From Argopecten irradians (lineage: Eukaryota; Mollusca; Bivalvia; Pectinida; Pectinidae): 64,000 nt of DNA. Location: contig NC_091134.1 of assembly GCF_041381155.1 (NCBI RefSeq), forward strand, positions 54,819,944-54,883,943. Direction: 5' to 3'. The position numbers were made by a program, and so were the translations under genes. Below, one piece after another: positions 61,019 to 64,000 of the stretch. Under the pieces are notes generated by a model. That model did no database searches. It was given only the letters and a program-made list of their open reading frames with translations, and was not told where the DNA came from. The stretch's first letter is position 1; every line of letters starts with the position of its first letter.

Positions 61019-63090
61019 GTTGGTAACTACACATTGTAATTTGTAGTTTGAAAACTACTCTCACTTTTATCCAATTAATATATTTAATCATTTATAAATA
61101 CTTTAAACTACATTAGCCTTTGATTGATAACTGCTAGTTTAAGCTTTGGTGAGGGCATTTAGTGCTCTCAGTTTTCTTACTAACACTGTCTTATGTGAGT
61201 CTTATCGATCGCAGACAGATATATCAGTAGCCTTTACTTTGATAACTATAGCAGCAATTTTCTGTGTCCTCATACTTCCTCTGTCTATAAGTCTATCTCA
61301 TTACCAATATAATGTGATTGTAAAAAATACTTTCAATGAAAACAAGAGGTTTGAAAATGATTTTCAAAAGTCCAGAACAGACTTTCAAATAATGAATTGG
61401 CCATATATATACATGTCTTTCATAGTATGATATAGTACATGTATTGTGAGAATGTGGTCTAGAGTATCTGCATGTACTATTTTAAGAATGTTATGAAAAT
61501 TTGATTGATTAAATGCAGGTGTTTTTATATAAGAAACTTGCAATCTGTTATGATTAGGGCTTTAAAATACATTATTTTGGTAGAAGAATTTCAAAGAAAA
61601 TCTTATCATTCTTGAGTCTGTAGGATTTGGAATGCATGCTATTTTTGGAATCATATTATCTTAAAACTTCTTATCAGACCGCAGTCAGAGTCGAAATAAC
61701 AAAACATAAAAAAGTATGTATAATTTATCATATTTTCTGAACTTTATTGTGATCATTACCGTATACATTGTTTGACACAGAATCAGAACAAACAAGATAC
61801 ACTATTAAAGAAAGTAAACTTGAAGATCATTTTGAATTTCTAATCTATTTTGAGTCAATTGCTTATTGTTACTCTGATTTTGATTTCGTGGATTGCTCAG
61901 TTGACATCACAGGACTTTTTCAGCATGTCACCTACTTGTCTTTTTGAAAGCCTATAGCTATAGTTACATATATATATATAAAGTTAAAATGAATGAGTGT
62001 TTTTAATATGATAAATGTTGATTGTGTTGAATTTGTTATTATGAAGAGAATGAGTTGTTACGTATGTCACTACTAATGCATCAGTATGATATATTTATTT
62101 CCTTGAACACTTTCATTACCGGTAAGACATAAATGGCATTATATATATATACTATTATTTTAACTGATGACATATAAACATGATAATGAATTGTACATTT
62201 TTGAAATTTTTACGGCTTTGCCAGTGTTCATTATATTATACTAGTACTGTATTAAATCAAAACATTGGGCATTGTTTACTTTATTTTGTAATATAAAGGT
62301 TCAATAATCTGCTCTTTTTGGTAAAGTTGTTTATGCATTCACAGCAAGGAATAATTTTTTTAATTTTTTTTTAGTGTTTTGGGTAAGATTTTTACCTTTA
62401 ATTACTGATACAAAATGTGGTAGGCTTCTCTGAAAATTATAACATGTAATTACACTAAGATTTTATTAAAGTGGTTAAAATGACATGATATTTGTCTAAG
62501 TTGGGTTGCTATTGACATAGCTGCAATATTGTAGCTCAAAAGACTTTTAGACAGAAAATGGTATCGTCTTTAGAGCTACAATTCCTAAATTGGTGTCTGT
62601 TACTGCTAATGGAGCGAATCATTGATCATGCAAATCATTACAAAAACATTTATATACATTTTATAGTACTGTACTTGTTTTATATCGCTTATCTAGTAGG
62701 CAATAAAACTGAATCGTCTAAAATATCAAATTCACAGCGAGACAGTAGTTTTTTAAATATATATATGCAATAATTGCCTTTCCGGATGGGGATTTATACA
62801 GCAAGTCTACAAATTGTGAATTTGACATGTTGTGAGTGGTAGGGTAGATATTAAGAAGGATCGTGATGTTTGTTTTAGACAAAAACAATATAAAAATGCA
62901 TATATATGCATAAAATAATTGGAAACCCAAAAAAGTACAGAAAATTGTGCACGAGTGATTTTCAGAGGCAGTGCTCCACTAAGACATATAGGGACCATTT
63001 CGTACGTGGCTGAATGGTATAGTAGGCCGAGTACATACATTCGTTCTATTGACATAACCATATCACTAGAACCAGAAGATACTGAACTCT
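61019..63090. other. Gene-free stretch
   Basis: AT-rich DNA without a supported gene. The 94-codon frame at 61146-61430 has one hydrophobic stretch but no splice context or recognised motif. Confidence 0.45.
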
Positions 63091-63173
63091 TAAGAAATAT
63101 GATACAAAGGGAAGTAACTCTGGTATACCTTTTGGTCTATCAGAGTTACTTCATTTTGTACCATATTCTTAAT
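63091..63173. repeat. Palindrome, arms about 33 bp
   Basis: The left arm TTAAGAAATATGATACAAAG plus GGAAGTAACTCTG pairs with the right arm CAGAGTTACTTC plus ATTTTGTACCATATTCTTAA with few mismatches. The inner 12 bp (GAAGTAACTCTG) pair exactly. Probably a small fold-back element carrying the GGGAAGTAACT motif common in this window. Confidence 0.78.
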
Positions 63174-63214
63174 ATTTTTATTAAAGTAAGAATTGATTGT
63201 GATATTTTTGACAT

Positions 63215-63279
63215 ACATTGGGTGTTCTAGCATATCCAGTGGTGCGCTACCATGATACATATGCTAGAACACCCAATGT
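63215..63279. repeat. Perfect inverted repeat, 21-bp arms
   Basis: ACATTGGGTGTTCTAGCATA+T at 63215-63235 is matched exactly in reverse at 63259-63279, with a 23-bp loop. Outside the arms, TTTTTGACAT (about 63205) and ATGTCAAAAA (about 63300) pair again, so the original palindrome may have been longer and later interrupted. Confidence 0.85.
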
Positions 63280-63586
63280 GTGCTACACACTAATATGAAT
63301 GTCAAAAATTTGACAAACAATGCTTATATTTACATTTAAAATAGTCATTATCGTTTTAAAAAGGAAAATGTTAAAAAATAAAGCAAGTAAATAAAACAAC
63401 CGACTTAACAATAGCAGTAGATGAAATATTCTCCCACCATTCACTGATTTGGTTTTAGCCGTGGGAGATTTCTCTGTCAACCCCTAGGGTACACATATGA
63501 TAGATTGCGCGCTCTAACCTTTTGAACCTGAAGACAGGCTATTATCTCTTCTTTTTCTTTTGTATATGGGAGAAAAAGAATTATTC

Positions 63587-63718
63587 CCTACCTATGAGGG
63601 TGTGACAACAAAATCACAATCCTAGGGGGAATTCCTGAATGTCAAACCCTCGGCAAGCCTCGGGTTGGACGTTCATGAATTACGGGTTGTGATTTTGTTG
63701 TCACACCCTCTAGGTAGG
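63587..63718. mobile_element. Near-perfect 132-bp palindrome (fold-back MITE)
   Basis: The outer arms (63587-63622 and 63685-63718) pair over about 34 bp with very few mismatches (core GGGTGTGACAACAAAATCAC). The inner part pairs again: AATTCCTGAATGTC with GACGTTCATGAATT and AACCCTCGG with CCTCGGGTT. So nearly the whole element folds into one hairpin. Non-coding. Confidence 0.82.
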
Positions 63719-64000
63719 TAAAGATTCTATTAGTCATATCAATAAACCAGATATACAAAGATAGATACAATAATTCAATCCATTTCAAATATTTTAATTA
63801 GAATATATTTTCATATTGGTCAATTTTAAGAATATTTTAACAGTTTTTGCTTTGAATTCTCACACTGACCTATACCCAGTGTTTTTGTGACCTTTTCAAG
63901 TCTGATTATGGTATTAGTACGCCAGAACCTAACTGCCAATGTTGATATTGGAAAATAACATGCATTGGGCCTAGTAGCAACATATAGGTACTGTTCAATG

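Overview
The window is animal nuclear DNA, most likely from a bivalve mollusc. It is AT-rich, its genes are split by long introns with GT/AG borders, and its repeats are bivalve-like: a pearl-type element with about ten 156-bp core units and an ACGG-type microsatellite, a tRNA-derived SINE with a conserved 3' domain, several TTAA-flanked MITEs and fold-back elements. The species cannot be named from this sequence. No bacterial genes, rRNA, CRISPR array or free-standing tRNA gene were seen.

Layout. (1) 1-12 kb: one plus-strand three-exon gene for a small LURAP1/FAM89-family adaptor (coding 7174-11959), after about 7 kb with no firm gene. (2) 12-21.9 kb: gene-free DNA with MITEs and one full SINE. 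(3) 21.9-36.9 kb: one large plus-strand gene of 13 coding exons and a predicted 1706 residues. It has a 740-residue acidic disordered N-terminus, a coiled coil, two ZU5-like domains, a UPA-like region and two tandem death domains, a relative of PIDD1/DTHD1/UNC5/ankyrin. (4) 38.9-45.6 kb: two minus-strand two-exon paralogues in tandem. Each carries an RRM-like domain behind a phase-2 intron, and I recognise no named family. (5) 45.6-53.7 kb: a repeat-rich block with the pearl-like element, a compact element with 557-bp terminal direct repeats and one zinc-knuckle/coiled-coil reading frame, and two MITEs that touch each other. (6) 54.5-61 kb: a plus-strand five-exon TIGAR gene (fructose-2,6-bisphosphatase family) with an inserted disordered loop of roughly 210 residues. 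(7) 61-64 kb: no gene seen, but three strong palindromes.

The genes do not form an operon. The death-domain gene, LURAP1-like adaptor and TIGAR belong broadly to stress and cell-death signalling in other animals, but nothing here shows that they work together. The items most worth a second look are the tandem-death-domain protein, the paired RRM-like orphan genes, the gag-like compact element with 19-bp flanking repeats, and the enlarged TIGAR loop. Exon borders were read by eye from splice consensus and frame continuity; no transcripts were available.
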